The notes beneath the pieces are model-generated. The model ran no database searches and was not told the origin of the DNA. It worked only from the letters and a program-made list of their open reading frames with translations. Positions 38,659-47,911 of a DNA stretch of 64,000 bases are shown here, piece after piece. Position 1 is the stretch's first letter. Every line of letters starts with the position of its first letter. The translations under genes were made by a program, and so were the position numbers. Source of the DNA: Candidatus Cardinium hertigii (GTDB taxonomy: Bacteria; Bacteroidota; Bacteroidia; Cytophagales; Amoebophilaceae); contig NZ_CP029619.1 of assembly GCF_003176915.1 (NCBI RefSeq), positions 186,001 to 250,000 of the forward strand, in the 5' to 3' direction.

Positions 38659-39004
38659 AGCGCATTTATATTTAAATAATTTATTCCTCTTACGACTAAT
38701 CTCCTTACTACTTTTAATAGTATCCCTTAAACAGCTGTGCCCTTCAAACACTTTGTTTGGTCACCTTTTCCGCTACTAATTGCCTCCCACCACTATTGAT
38801 TGCCTGAACGTGTTTTAAGGCGTTCGTAAGAGAGCTATCTTACCTCCTACTTCTCGTTTTCTAATTATAAGATAGAAAAACATATATTCTAATTATAAGA
38901 TAGAAAAACATATATTCTAATTATAAGATAGAAAAACATATAATGGAATTCAACCTTCCATTTTATTTAACTTATTGAGGTTAGCTTACGCTGTATATGA
39001 TTAA
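38659..39004. other. Upstream region with three 28-bp repeats
   Basis: No gene. It contains the 28-bp direct repeats listed separately and an AT-rich segment before the threonine-aldolase pair. Confidence 0.5.
38859..38942. repeat. Three perfect 28-bp direct repeats
   Basis: Units at 38859-38886, 38887-38914 and 38915-38942 are identical. Each begins TTCTAATTATAAGATAGAA, which is itself near-palindromic (TTCTA/TAGAA), and ends AACATATA. The last unit ends 62 bases before the ATG at 39005. Possible roles are a regulator-binding array for the threonine-aldolase genes or iteron-like sites. There are too few units and no spacers, so it is not CRISPR. Confidence 0.85.
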
Positions 39005-40075
39005 ATGGCCATACAAGCTAAAACCATAGATCTTAGAAGTGATACCGTAACGTTACCCACTACAGCCGTAGTGGACGCTATGGGGCAAGCAACCGTAGGA
39101 GACTTTGCCTATGGAGAAGATCAAAGCTATAATGCTTTACTAGCTTATTGTAAAAAGCTTTTTAATGTGGAAGATGGCTTATTTGTAACAAGCGGAACAT
39201 TAGCCAATAGGCTAGCCATTGCTAGCCAAACTATGCCTGGTGACGAAGTAATTACCCATTATAATTACCATATTCATTTTTTCGATAGCGCTGGCAATGC
39301 TAAAATAAATGGTGTGGTACTAAACTGCATTCAAAATGCTAGTGGTGTGATAGATATCGCTGCGGTAGAAGCAGCAATACATAGCAAACCAAGATATAAG
39401 CACTTTGCTCAAGTAAAATTAGTTACTATTGAGAATAGCATCAATGGGTTTAATGGTAAAGTTTATCCTTTTGATCTACAGGTTCAACTATATCAATGGC
39501 TACAAGCACAAGGGATTGCGCTTCATATAGATGGCGCTAGGATATGGAATGCCCATGTTGCAACGGGCATTCCTTTATCAGATTATGCCAAACATACGGA
39601 TACCATAAGCTGTTCTTTTACCAAAGGATTGGGTGGGCCATTTGGCGCCATGCTTTTGGGTAGCAAACAAGTTATAGAGCGAGCTAAGAAGCTCCAGCTT
39701 TGGTTGGGAAGTGGGTATCATCAAATTGGCTATTATGCCCAAGCAGCTAAACAGGTTATGCAACACCAACTTACCAGATTAGCTCAAGACCACCAATTGG
39801 CTAAATTATTTGCAGATGGGATTCAAAGTATTCCTTACATTCAATTAATCCCTCCTTACCCTGATACCAATATTGTAGGTTTTAGCATCAAGGCATTGGG
39901 TGTTTCCAATGCGGTATTTTTAGAAACATGCCAAGCATATGGGCTCTTACTGTTTCCTTGGCTAGAAGCGCATATAAGAGCCGTCATTCATTTAGGAATT
40001 GATAGAGCAGCTATTTTATCGGCTGTTGCTACTATTAAACAGGTAGTAAATTACTTTATACACGCATGCAAATAG
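39005..40075 (+). CDS. Low-specificity L-threonine aldolase
   Basis: 356 residues of the PLP-dependent aspartate-aminotransferase-fold beta-eliminating family. It starts IDLRSDTVTLPTTAVVDAM and has YGEDQSYNALL, the PLP-stacking region VTSGTLANRLA, LHIDGARIWNA (cofactor Asp) and the Schiff-base lysine in SCSFTKGLGGPFGAML near residue 207. It would cleave threonine or allo-threonine to glycine and acetaldehyde. It overlaps the next gene, a paralog, by 10 bases, indicating translational coupling. In a symbiont this could supply glycine. The related tryptophanase-type lyases are less likely given the DLRSDT start. Confidence 0.8.
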   Translation: MAIQAKTIDLRSDTVTLPTTAVVDAMGQATVGDFAYGEDQSYNALLAYCKKLFNVEDGLFVTSGTLANRLAIASQTMPGDEVITHYNYHIHFFDSAGNAKINGVVLNCIQNASGVIDIAAVEAAIHSKPRYKHFAQVKLVTIENSINGFNGKVYPFDLQVQLYQWLQAQGIALHIDGARIWNAHVATGIPLSDYAKHTDTISCSFTKGLGGPFGAMLLGSKQVIERAKKLQLWLGSGYHQIGYYAQAAKQVMQHQLTRLAQDHQLAKLFADGIQSIPYIQLIPPYPDTNIVGFSIKALGVSNAVFLETCQAYGLLLFPWLEAHIRAVIHLGIDRAAILSAVATIKQVVNYFIHACK

Positions 40076-41106
40076 ATTTTTTTAGTGATACCAATACCAA
40101 TCCTAGCAAAGCAATGCGGCAAGTAATGGCGCATGCCAGCGTAGGTAATGAAGCAGCAGGAGAAGATCCAACCGTTAATGCTCTAATAAAAGTTACTTGC
40201 CAGCTGCTGGGGAAGCCGGCTGCTCTGTTTCTACCTTCGGGTACAATGTGTAATGTTATTGCTTATAAAGCACATATACAGCGACCAGGGGATTATATCT
40301 TACTGGATCATAAGGCACATGCATTGGTAGTACAATCTGGCTTAATCGCTGGACAAGCAGAGGCAACCCCGCTACCTATTGTGGGTATAAGAGGGGTTTT
40401 TACAGAAGATCAAATTAAAGAACATATTATTCGACCTCCCTTAAGAAACATACCTGCCGTAAGGCTTGTCTCTATTGAACAAACAACTAATTTTGGCGGA
40501 GGAGCCATATGGCCGCTGACTGTTTTGCAAGCAATAGCCGCTTTATGTAAAGCTTATGCTGTTTCCATGCATTTGGATGGGGCACGTTTATTTAATGCTG
40601 CGGTTGCTACGCAGGTTGCCGTATCCGCTTATGCTGCTTGCTTTGATTCTGTTTTTGTGGATTTTAGCAAAGGGTTAGGTGCGCCCATGGGTGCTGTGCT
40701 AGCTGGAGAGGAAGATTTTATAGAAAAAGCATGGTATTACAAGTTTCAATTAGGGGGTGCTATGCACCAAGCTGGTATTATAGCGGCTGCCTGTTTGTAT
40801 GGCTTAGAGCATCATAGGGATGATTTGATAGAAGATCACGTTAAGATGAAGTATTTGTTGGAAGGCTTGTTCCCTATACATGGCATTATAGTCAACCCCA
40901 GTTTGTATCAAACCAATATTGGCTATTTTTCGCTCACGCCTGATACAATACCGATACAAACCCTATTGGATCGATTGCGCCATGCGTATGGTATCCGAAT
41001 GGCAGCTGTAGCAGATAGCATTCGCGTAATAACGCATAGGGATATTACCTACAAGGCCATAGATATAACCTTGGCTGCTGTAAAAAAGATACTGCGTGTG
41101 ATGTAA
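40066..41106 (+). CDS. Threonine-aldolase-like PLP enzyme, second paralog
   Basis: 346 residues, the same fold as its upstream neighbour but clearly diverged. It shows FFSDTNTNPSKAMRQVMAHA, GNEAAGEDPTVNAL, LPSGTMCNVIA, SMHLDGARLFNA and the lysine in DFSKGLGAPMGAVLAG. The start ATG overlaps the stop region of the first gene (40066-40075). All catalytic residues are kept, so both copies should be active. They may form a heteromer or differ in substrate (for example threonine against phenylserine or serine). This is inference from pairing only. Confidence 0.78.
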   Translation: MQIDFFSDTNTNPSKAMRQVMAHASVGNEAAGEDPTVNALIKVTCQLLGKPAALFLPSGTMCNVIAYKAHIQRPGDYILLDHKAHALVVQSGLIAGQAEATPLPIVGIRGVFTEDQIKEHIIRPPLRNIPAVRLVSIEQTTNFGGGAIWPLTVLQAIAALCKAYAVSMHLDGARLFNAAVATQVAVSAYAACFDSVFVDFSKGLGAPMGAVLAGEEDFIEKAWYYKFQLGGAMHQAGIIAAACLYGLEHHRDDLIEDHVKMKYLLEGLFPIHGIIVNPSLYQTNIGYFSLTPDTIPIQTLLDRLRHAYGIRMAAVADSIRVITHRDITYKAIDITLAAVKKILRVM

Positions 41107-41155
41107 AGTTGGATCAACGTAGGTCAATAGCTTGTAAATAAATGATCTGCCTATG

Positions 41156-41440
41156 CTATCTTATGCCATGCGCTGAAACGTCGATACGGCATGGACAAGA
41201 GAAATCATCAACTTGAACTATTTCGAAAAAATACTTCTTTTGCTTTTCCTCTAGTCTGCTATAGCTATACCGGCTAGTTAACAGAATAATTTTATTGTGC
41301 CTGCTCAAACGTGCAAAATCCATCTTAAACCTTGATTCCTGCATTATTATAAAGCAAGCTTGTGGACTATTAACTTGCGCTGAAGCATACACAGAAAAAA
41401 AATCAAATATGATTATAACGAAACAGATAATTTTTCTCAT
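41156..41440 (-). CDS. Small secreted or truncated protein
   Basis: 94 residues with a hydrophobic N-terminus (KIICFVIIIFDFFSVYASAQ) that looks like a cleavable signal peptide. It is followed by IILLTSRYSYSRLEEKQKKY and FFEIVQVDDFS. The latter part resembles the first Rossmann-like domain of ATP-grasp proteins, but only about 60 residues exist, so it may be a truncated ATP-grasp gene. I am not confident of any function. Confidence 0.4.
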   Translation of the reverse strand: MRKIICFVIIIFDFFSVYASAQVNSPQACFIIMQESRFKMDFARLSRHNKIILLTSRYSYSRLEEKQKKYFFEIVQVDDFSCPCRIDVSAHGIR

Positions 41441-41524
41441 CGTGAATTAATTATTTGGTTAATGCATTGAAACTTATGTGTATATAAAATGCCTCAAGAG
41501 CGTATAATATATACACTGTTATAG

Positions 41525-42100
41525 TTACGCAAGGTTATTATTTAGTGTGTTCTTTAAAAAGAGTAACAATTGCTCACATTCTTTCTCATATAAAGTAAAG
41601 TTTTCTTTTTTGTTAAAAACCATGTCTTTAAATTCTGAAAAGGGAACTAGCTTAACTTCAGTTACTTCTATAGGATTAAAGCGAATATCTTCCATTTTGA
41701 AATCAGCCCATCCTATATAAACATCGTTAAATTGACGATCTATGTAAGTAGGCGTAACGACAACATCTTGTCTAATGGAAGATAAAAAATCAATTTTCAC
41801 CAGCAGAGGATCAATCCGTAATTCTTCTTGTAACTCTCTTTTTACAGCTTGCATACTATCTTCCCCAGCGTCAACATGTCCCGTTACAGATATACTAAAC
41901 ATTCCTGGATAATGATCTAGATTACTAGCGCGACGCTGTAAAAGAAGCTTTTTAGATTCGTTTTCAAATAAGTATAAATGAACTGTCCGATGAATCTTTC
42001 CTAATTGATGAATCTCTTTTCTAGACAGAACTTCGCCTGTTTTTATTCCCTGCTCATCAAGAACATCAATTCTATCTTCTTTAGATGTCGAACAAAGCAT
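41525..42100 (-). CDS. Nudix hydrolase, IPP-isomerase-like
   Basis: 191 residues with a perfect Nudix box at 74-96, GHVDAGEDSMQAVKREL followed by QEELRI. It is preceded by IDVLDEQGIKTGEVLSRKEI and HRTVHLYLFE. This N-terminal arrangement and the LLLQRRASNLDHYPGMF stretch are typical of the YfcD/IDI-like Nudix subgroup, which hydrolyses nucleotide or diphosphate compounds. True isomerase needs Cys and Glu residues that I cannot place. The gene stands alone, convergent with nothing close. Confidence 0.75.
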   Translation of the reverse strand: MLCSTSKEDRIDVLDEQGIKTGEVLSRKEIHQLGKIHRTVHLYLFENESKKLLLQRRASNLDHYPGMFSISVTGHVDAGEDSMQAVKRELQEELRIDPLLVKIDFLSSIRQDVVVTPTYIDRQFNDVYIGWADFKMEDIRFNPIEVTEVKLVPFSEFKDMVFNKKENFTLYEKECEQLLLFLKNTLNNNLA

Positions 42101-42425
42101 GCATTTAGTTACTTTTATAAGTGGTTTTATTTATATCCCACAAAAAGTTATCTCTAACAATACTGGGCGTATAGTCAAAGTCGTTTCCTCTGAAGGAAGA
42201 GGATATATCGTTCCAGTAATATAGAAAATTAAGGACGCATGATAAAATTAAAAGACGATTTTTAAGGATGAATTACCCTTTTGTAACGGACTTCCCCCCT
42301 CTCATTAATCTGTAATAAATTCCTCTAAACCAATAAAGGTTAACCCTATTTTAATGCCATACATATTCACAATCATGAATATTTAAAATTTTTGTTTATA
42401 TTATTAAAATAGTATTGTATGAACT
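42101..42425. other. Intergenic upstream of the acyltransferase
   Basis: About 325 bases between divergent genes. A short coding-like scrap on the plus strand near 42150-42225 (NNTGRIVKVVSSEGRGYIVP) is not identified. Near 42395-42420, TTTTTG followed by TAGTATTG resembles a Bacteroidota-type promoter with a short spacer. This is weak evidence. Confidence 0.3.
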
Positions 42426-44048
42426 ATGTCTAACGCCCTTTTTACACCTATTGAACCCAATGCAGCCCATTGGCCCATTAGTAAATTACATCAGCATCAA
42501 AAGGCTTTTTTACAAGAAGTAGTAGAGCGGACCATACTATCCTTGCGTACACGTTATGCAACAGACACAGCTCTCTATCATATGTTAACCCAAACTACTG
42601 CCAAAGAACTAGCTAGGATAGCAGCTGATCGATGGGTATGTGATCCACCAGATGACCAATTCTTTTGGGAAGATATAGAAAATGCACTTATACATAAAGT
42701 GGATGCAACGCTTCTACTAAACAAAATAGCAAGCCGTTATGTAAACGAGATAAGTAGTGATTTTAGTGTAACCCATTATAAATGGGTTTCTAAAGGAGTC
42801 CATACTGTTTTTACAAGTTTACTTAAACCCAGCTGCTTCAAGTTTAAAGGGAAACGGTGGATAAGTAAGCACAAAAGGCTTCATGAGAAATTGCATATAA
42901 CCGGTGCATTGGATAGCATCCATGCATTAGCCCAAATAGGTACTATTGTTTTGGTCCCTACGCACACGAGTAATTGGGATTCTGTTGTTATAGGATTAGC
43001 TATGCAGCAGTTGGGCTTATCTCCTTTGAGTTGGGGAGCAGGATTAAATCTCTTTAATCATAAAGGGTTTCGCCATATCTTTAGTAAACTAGGCACGTAT
43101 AAAATAGATCGACGTAAGAAGAACATCCCTTATTTACTAGCTCAAAAGCATTATACCCGTCTTACTGTAGAATGGCATTGCCCTACCCTATTTTATCCTG
43201 CTGGAACACGTAGCCGCTCAGGTACTATAGAATCCAACTTAAAATTAGGCTTATTAGGTACCCCATTTGAGGCACAAGCACATACCTTCCAGCAATATGG
43301 GCCCACAGCACATAAGATTTTTATGGTACCAGTGGTTCTTAATTACCATTGTGTTTTAGAGGCCCCTCAATTGATACAGGAGTGGATACATCCTGAAACT
43401 GCTAAACATGTAGCCAAAAGAGATTGTTGTTATAGCAACCTTTCGGTAAGTAAAAAGATACTATGTAAAGGCTCAGAAATATTCCTAAATATAGGGACTC
43501 CTTTAGATGTAATGGGTAACAAAGTGGATAAAGCAGGGAGAAGTTACCATGCGCAAGGACAAGAAATTGATCTTTACCAGCAGTTTTTAAAACTAGCAGG
43601 ATCTACTACAAGTAAACAATCTGGTTATTACTTAAAAATATTAAGCCATACCATTGTGGATAGCTATAGCTGCCATAACCTTGTAGTGAGCAGCCATTTG
43701 GTTGCTTTTGTAGCTTATAAAATAGCACAAGGCAAGGAAGATTTCTCGATGCATTCAACAACAACCATAAAATTGGTTCGAGCCTCTTTTATGGTTGCAT
43801 TGGAAAAAGTCTATCAAGCATTGCAACTGCTTTATGAACAAAAAAAAATAGATTTTACAGCCTTGGTACGCAAAAGCCATTTACCTGCTATTGTTGCAGA
43901 TGGGCTTGCTAAATTAGGCGTATACCATGCTAAAACACCATTGGTAGCAGTAAAAAATGGGGACTTTCTCATTCAGGATCTCCCCCTATTGTATTACTAC
44001 CACAACAGGTTAACAGGGTATGGACTTGAACAATTATTTCTTGCATAA
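42426..44048 (+). CDS. Glycerol-phosphate / lysophosphatidate acyltransferase family
   Basis: 540 residues with the PlsB/PlsC block I motif HTSNWD (His180-Asp185, HX4D), block II-like GTYKIDRRKKN and block III YPAGTRSRSG, where most relatives have an E before GTRS. A C-terminal extension of about 200 residues (HTIVDSYSCHNLVVSSHLVA) resembles the tail of the 1-acyl-glycerol-3-phosphate acyltransferase-like proteins of Bacteroidota. It should transfer acyl groups to a glycerol-phosphate backbone at the membrane. The Glu to Ala change may alter substrate binding. It is probably monocistronic. Confidence 0.75.
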   Translation: MSNALFTPIEPNAAHWPISKLHQHQKAFLQEVVERTILSLRTRYATDTALYHMLTQTTAKELARIAADRWVCDPPDDQFFWEDIENALIHKVDATLLLNKIASRYVNEISSDFSVTHYKWVSKGVHTVFTSLLKPSCFKFKGKRWISKHKRLHEKLHITGALDSIHALAQIGTIVLVPTHTSNWDSVVIGLAMQQLGLSPLSWGAGLNLFNHKGFRHIFSKLGTYKIDRRKKNIPYLLAQKHYTRLTVEWHCPTLFYPAGTRSRSGTIESNLKLGLLGTPFEAQAHTFQQYGPTAHKIFMVPVVLNYHCVLEAPQLIQEWIHPETAKHVAKRDCCYSNLSVSKKILCKGSEIFLNIGTPLDVMGNKVDKAGRSYHAQGQEIDLYQQFLKLAGSTTSKQSGYYLKILSHTIVDSYSCHNLVVSSHLVAFVAYKIAQGKEDFSMHSTTTIKLVRASFMVALEKVYQALQLLYEQKKIDFTALVRKSHLPAIVADGLAKLGVYHAKTPLVAVKNGDFLIQDLPLLYYYHNRLTGYGLEQLFLA

Positions 44049-44403
44049 GGGTTTACTACCTACCTGTGCTAGTTTTCATAGCCCCCTACAAAGGGTATAC
44101 CCTTTTTGTAGCACCGACCATCCTTCGCTTTGGATTAATGTAGCAGACACCATAATACGCTGATGGTTCTGCTGCTTTAAATGACCTGCCTAAATAGCAA
44201 GACAAGTGCCTATCCCAATACAACCATGAACCAAGTCTATTTAGTATAGGCTACCCTTTTATCCCATTAAAAATCGCATGCTGCAGAAATTATATAAGAA
44301 AGGCCCCTATTAAGTACTAACAGAGTATTGATTGCTGATTGCAAAGAAAAGATAAAGTAATTTTTTCCATAAATTTTTTTAATGTAATAATAAAAGCTTA
44401 GCT
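44049..44403. other. Intergenic with a hairpin at 44086-44111
   Basis: Just after the acyltransferase, CTACAAAGGG pairs with CCCTTTTTGTAG around a TATA loop (44086-44111), a likely terminator with an imperfect stem. Downstream the minus strand has a coding-like scrap (GLVHGCIGIGTCLAI, then KQQNHQRIMVSATLIQ) of unknown origin. Confidence 0.4.
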
Positions 44404-46164
44404 ATGATTCCTATTAATAAAGGCAATAATAAATCATCCTACTTTACCCTTTTATATACTCTCTTAGGAATAGGCTGTATAGCAGTAGCCACGATAAGTT
44501 GTATCAAGCAGCCATTAACTATGAAAGGATGTAGTACAACTAAAAATCAATGTGATAAAGGAAAAGAGGAAGGGAGTAAGAGCACTCCTGATAATTGTTG
44601 TAATAAAAATGAGATTTTATTTTCATTCCCTGTAGTATGTATTAATGATATAATGCTTTTTCCCAATTCTAAATTTTCCACAATAATAAAATTAATAATG
44701 CCAGACGAGCAAGCATCTTTACGTGATATATTAGAATTTATAACAAGAACTAACTTAAAGTCAGCAGGAGACTTCTTTTTATTTAGAGACAGAGGAAGCG
44801 GTGGGCAACAAGAACTAGAAGACCCAATTAGAAATATGCAAGAAATCATTAATAAATGTATTAATAATAAAATTAAAAATTTAGTTTCTAAGGCCATGCA
44901 GCACAAGGAAATGACTTATGGCGCATACATATGGAGATTTAATAAAGAAAAAAAACAGCTACATTTTGATATTGCCAAAGAACTAAAAAAGCAAGGTACT
45001 CGTAGGATCTCTTCTGAAGAGGAAAAGTCACTCCCTTTTGCAAATAAATGTGAAGAATGTAACCTTATGAATAAAATGGAGCCGCAATTGAACCATCTGA
45101 TATCACTTCTATTTCAACAAGAAATCATAGCAAATAGAATAGCAATGAACCTATGTATGGATGCTAAGCAAGCTATAACAGATTTGGATAATACCGGTAT
45201 ACCATGTAACATATATAGGTATGAAATGCCTCGAAATGAATGGCGTGAACTATGTAGCGCGCTTACAACACAGTCCGTCGAAAAAGTAACAGAGCAATAT
45301 GTAAAATTCTTGGAAGCTTGCATGAATCCGGCTGTTGATCGAAAAATACCAAATCTTACAAAAATTTTAGAAGAAAAAAATCAAGCGTATAACATAGATG
45401 CGGTATGCAAAGAAATAGGGGATGTATTCCCAACACAATTAAATATTACTCAAACTAAAAATAAAAATAAAACTATTAAAACTAAAAATCCGATTGCCTT
45501 TAAGTCAAAATCATTGTCCACAACGCTGCTCCCTGCTATTGACCAAGCAGAACAAAGCAGCAATAAACCGCTATTTGAGCAAATTGAGCTATTTGAGCAA
45601 ATAAACCTATCGTTACTCCCTAACATGAATAGCCTAGATAAGCGGGTAGTGAAGTGGTCTAAAAACATGAATTGGCTTACAAAGTATTATCAGAAAGCAG
45701 AAGCCAATTCTTATGATGGGCAGTTTAAAGATAAAAATAAGGACTTAGCTACTTTAAGTGAAGAAAAAATCAAGCACGACATAACTCCTATCCACTTTTT
45801 GCTAGCATGTGCAGATGTAGATCATTATTTTCAGCGAAGAGATGACAAAGATAATACCAGAACAGCATTTATTATGATTGATAATCAACTAATAAAAAGA
45901 TTCGGAATGGTAGATATAGCCCTAGCAGATAATATTATTTACCATCAGGCAATACGTTTCCCCGAAATAGTGGAAAAAACACTGCACTCCCCAATAGATA
46001 GCACAACTGAAATCTGTAAAGATACTGAAGAAGCTTATCAATATATAGAAGGAAGGTCTATAGTTAAGGACCTTACTACGCAAGCATATATTGTTCGCAT
46101 TAAAGAAAAAGAAGAAAGATTTAGCAAAGATATTCATGTGTTCCCTTTCAGGATATATCGGTAA
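44404..46164 (+). CDS. Lipoprotein with a shared C-terminal domain
   Basis: 586 residues. The N-terminus has a hydrophobic segment ending in the lipobox ATISC (residues 29-33). A long, charged helical middle follows. The last ~170 residues contain RVVKWSKNMNWLTKYY, SEEKIKHDITPIH, a DxDHYF segment, FGMVDIALADNIIYHQAIRF and the end HVFPFRIYR. The same elements occur in the same order in the 674-residue lipoprotein at 56392-58416 and in the scrap at 6580-6699, so they define a lineage-specific domain. Conserved His-Asp and Tyr-His-Gln suggest a fold with a function, possibly enzymatic, but I recognise no known family. Possibly surface-exposed. Confidence 0.6.
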   Translation: MIPINKGNNKSSYFTLLYTLLGIGCIAVATISCIKQPLTMKGCSTTKNQCDKGKEEGSKSTPDNCCNKNEILFSFPVVCINDIMLFPNSKFSTIIKLIMPDEQASLRDILEFITRTNLKSAGDFFLFRDRGSGGQQELEDPIRNMQEIINKCINNKIKNLVSKAMQHKEMTYGAYIWRFNKEKKQLHFDIAKELKKQGTRRISSEEEKSLPFANKCEECNLMNKMEPQLNHLISLLFQQEIIANRIAMNLCMDAKQAITDLDNTGIPCNIYRYEMPRNEWRELCSALTTQSVEKVTEQYVKFLEACMNPAVDRKIPNLTKILEEKNQAYNIDAVCKEIGDVFPTQLNITQTKNKNKTIKTKNPIAFKSKSLSTTLLPAIDQAEQSSNKPLFEQIELFEQINLSLLPNMNSLDKRVVKWSKNMNWLTKYYQKAEANSYDGQFKDKNKDLATLSEEKIKHDITPIHFLLACADVDHYFQRRDDKDNTRTAFIMIDNQLIKRFGMVDIALADNIIYHQAIRFPEIVEKTLHSPIDSTTEICKDTEEAYQYIEGRSIVKDLTTQAYIVRIKEKEERFSKDIHVFPFRIYR

Positions 46165-46242
46165 TGGGGTAGCACTATCCTTTAATAGTTATCTATAAAC
46201 TTTTTCTGTTTGCTATATTTTCTTTTTGAAAAGCCAGTGCTT

Positions 46243-46261
46243 GCCTCTTTTTTAAAGAGGC
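46243..46261. terminator. Bidirectional terminator
   Basis: GCCTCTTT pairs perfectly with AAAGAGGC around a TTT loop, followed on the plus strand by GCTTGTTTTGTTT. It lies between two convergent genes (the lipoprotein ending at 46164 and map ending at 46279) and can serve both. Confidence 0.75.
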
Positions 46262-46278
46262 GCTTGTTTTGTTTCAAC

Positions 46279-47058
46279 TTAATTAACCATAGCAGGAAAG
46301 GATCCTGCATCTGCTAAGGAGGTTAAAACCGTATAACCCACTTCCTCAACCGCAATAGTATGCTCAAAATGAGCTGAATTTTTCCCATCTTTTGTAACAA
46401 TCGTCCATCCATCCGATAAGGTTTTAATAGCCCCCCCTCCTAAATTGCATATCGGCTCTATAGCTAATACCATTCCAGCCTTAAGTATAGGCCCTTCATT
46501 GGGTTTGCCATAATTAAGAATAATCGGAGGCTCGTGCAATGCGGTCCCTACACCATGTCCACTTAATTCCTTCACCACACTTAAATGGTGCTGCTTCGCA
46601 TAGCTACCTATAGTATGTGAGATCGTAGTAAGATGTATCCCTGCCTTAATAACATTAAGCCCTTGCCACAAAGCCTGCTCTGTATGTTCTAACAGGAACT
46701 TTTGTTCTTCAGCAATAGACCCCACTCCATAAGTCCAAGCGCTATCACCAATATAGCCTTTGTATTGCACCCCTATATCAACCGTAACAATATCCCCTTC
46801 CTCTAGCAGACGACGGGTTGGAATACCATGTACTACGCCATTATTAATAGAAATACAGGTAGCATTAGGGAATCCTCTATACCCTTTAAAGGCAGGCTTT
46901 GCCTGGTTGCTACGGATTATCTCCTCCACCATCTCGTCTAGGAATAGACCACTAATACCCGGCTGAATGGCTTGTTGCAAGGCAGCATGACACAGTGCTA
47001 CAATATGACCGGCCCATCTTAGTAACTTTAATTCTGAAGCAGTGCGGATGGCTATCAT
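46279..47058 (-). CDS. map: Type I methionine aminopeptidase
   Basis: 259 residues, standard bacterial length. It has the five metal ligands of the pita-bread fold: the two Asp in TVDIGVQYKGYIGDSAW, His in LSGHGVGTALHEPP, Glu in VLAIEPICN and Glu in FEHTIAV. It removes initiator methionine from nascent proteins in the cytosol. tRNA-Ala lies 13 bases upstream on the same strand. Confidence 0.92.
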   Translation of the reverse strand: MIAIRTASELKLLRWAGHIVALCHAALQQAIQPGISGLFLDEMVEEIIRSNQAKPAFKGYRGFPNATCISINNGVVHGIPTRRLLEEGDIVTVDIGVQYKGYIGDSAWTYGVGSIAEEQKFLLEHTEQALWQGLNVIKAGIHLTTISHTIGSYAKQHHLSVVKELSGHGVGTALHEPPIILNYGKPNEGPILKAGMVLAIEPICNLGGGAIKTLSDGWTIVTKDGKNSAHFEHTIAVEEVGYTVLTSLADAGSFPAMVN

Positions 47059-47070
47059 AAATGGCTAAAG

Positions 47071-47144
47071 TGGAGAATATCGGATTCGAACCGATGACCC
47101 CTTGCTTGCAAAGCAAGTGCTCTAGCCAGCTGAGCTAATTCCCC
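47071..47144 (-). tRNA. tRNA-Ala (UGC)
   Basis: A complete cloverleaf on the minus strand. The acceptor GGGGAAT pairs with ATTCTCC (one G-U), the D arm contains TAGCTCAGCTGGCTAGAGCA, the anticodon stem CTTGC/GCAAG has loop TTTGCAA (anticodon TGC), and the T loop is TTCGAAT. CCA is not encoded. Confidence 0.95.
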
Positions 47145-47911
47145 AATAAAAAGTGATGCAAGAAACGCAACCTGTTGAATTGCTAAAAACTATTAAACAA
47201 ATATAAGGTTATAGCAGAGAAAAATCAAATTTAAGGATGCTAAAGGCTCCTAAAAAAGATGCTTTTTAAGGTTGGTTGCTATAAATTAGCACAAAAGATG
47301 GCAATGGTTTATTATTTCGTTATATTAACAATGTATGTGTAATGCGGTAGGATCATTGGATCGCATTTTAGGGCAACAGCATAAAATATATAGCAGCATT
47401 AGCCTTTACTATAAACTGGGAAAGTATGCGGCAGGCTGCAATGGCTATAACTTGCACGACAGATCAATAATTTATGGGTTTGATCCCATTAGAAACAAAT
47501 GAAAGGTAAGGGTTCTCTTCCATCATAAATAAATGCAGCTTACCATAAAAAATTTATGAAATAAGCTAAATGAAAGGAAATTGTATTGCATCTCTCAAAA
47601 TGTAAGCTGGCTGAAAAAAGACTCATTCAGTGAATAGCTTACGGGCGGTTATGCAATTAGCAAAGCTTTTTTGTACTAAAATATGGATTAACAGTGATTT
47701 AAAAAGATTGCGTATGTTATAATTTTACAAAGCGCTTCCTTTCTCCTGCTAAGGAAAACAGCAATGGGATAACAATATGGAAAACAGAAAGGTCAAGAAA
47801 GGGGGCTAGACCAAAAGTAGGGTAACCCATACAAAAATAAGTTATATCTGTTTAAAATACAGTATATTTGTTCATTATTGTTAAAATTTAGATTAAAAAC
47901 AAGGAGTACTC
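47145..47911. other. Long intergenic region before dnaN
   Basis: About 770 bases without a convincing gene. A 55-codon frame at 47335-47502 (MCNAVGSLDRILGQQHKIYS, then YKLGKYAAGCNGYN) is the only coding-like stretch and may be a gene scrap. Before dnaN, TATATTTG at 47863-47870 fits the Bacteroidota -7 element TAnnTTTG, 42 bases ahead of the start, but no clear -33 element is visible. Confidence 0.4.

Noticed and set aside
38859..38942. CRISPR array
   Set aside because: Three 28-bp units are directly contiguous with no spacers and no cas genes nearby.
44547..46137. Minus-strand open frames within the 44404 lipoprotein
   Set aside because: Low-complexity hydrophobic shadows of a lysine/isoleucine-rich gene; no supporting features.
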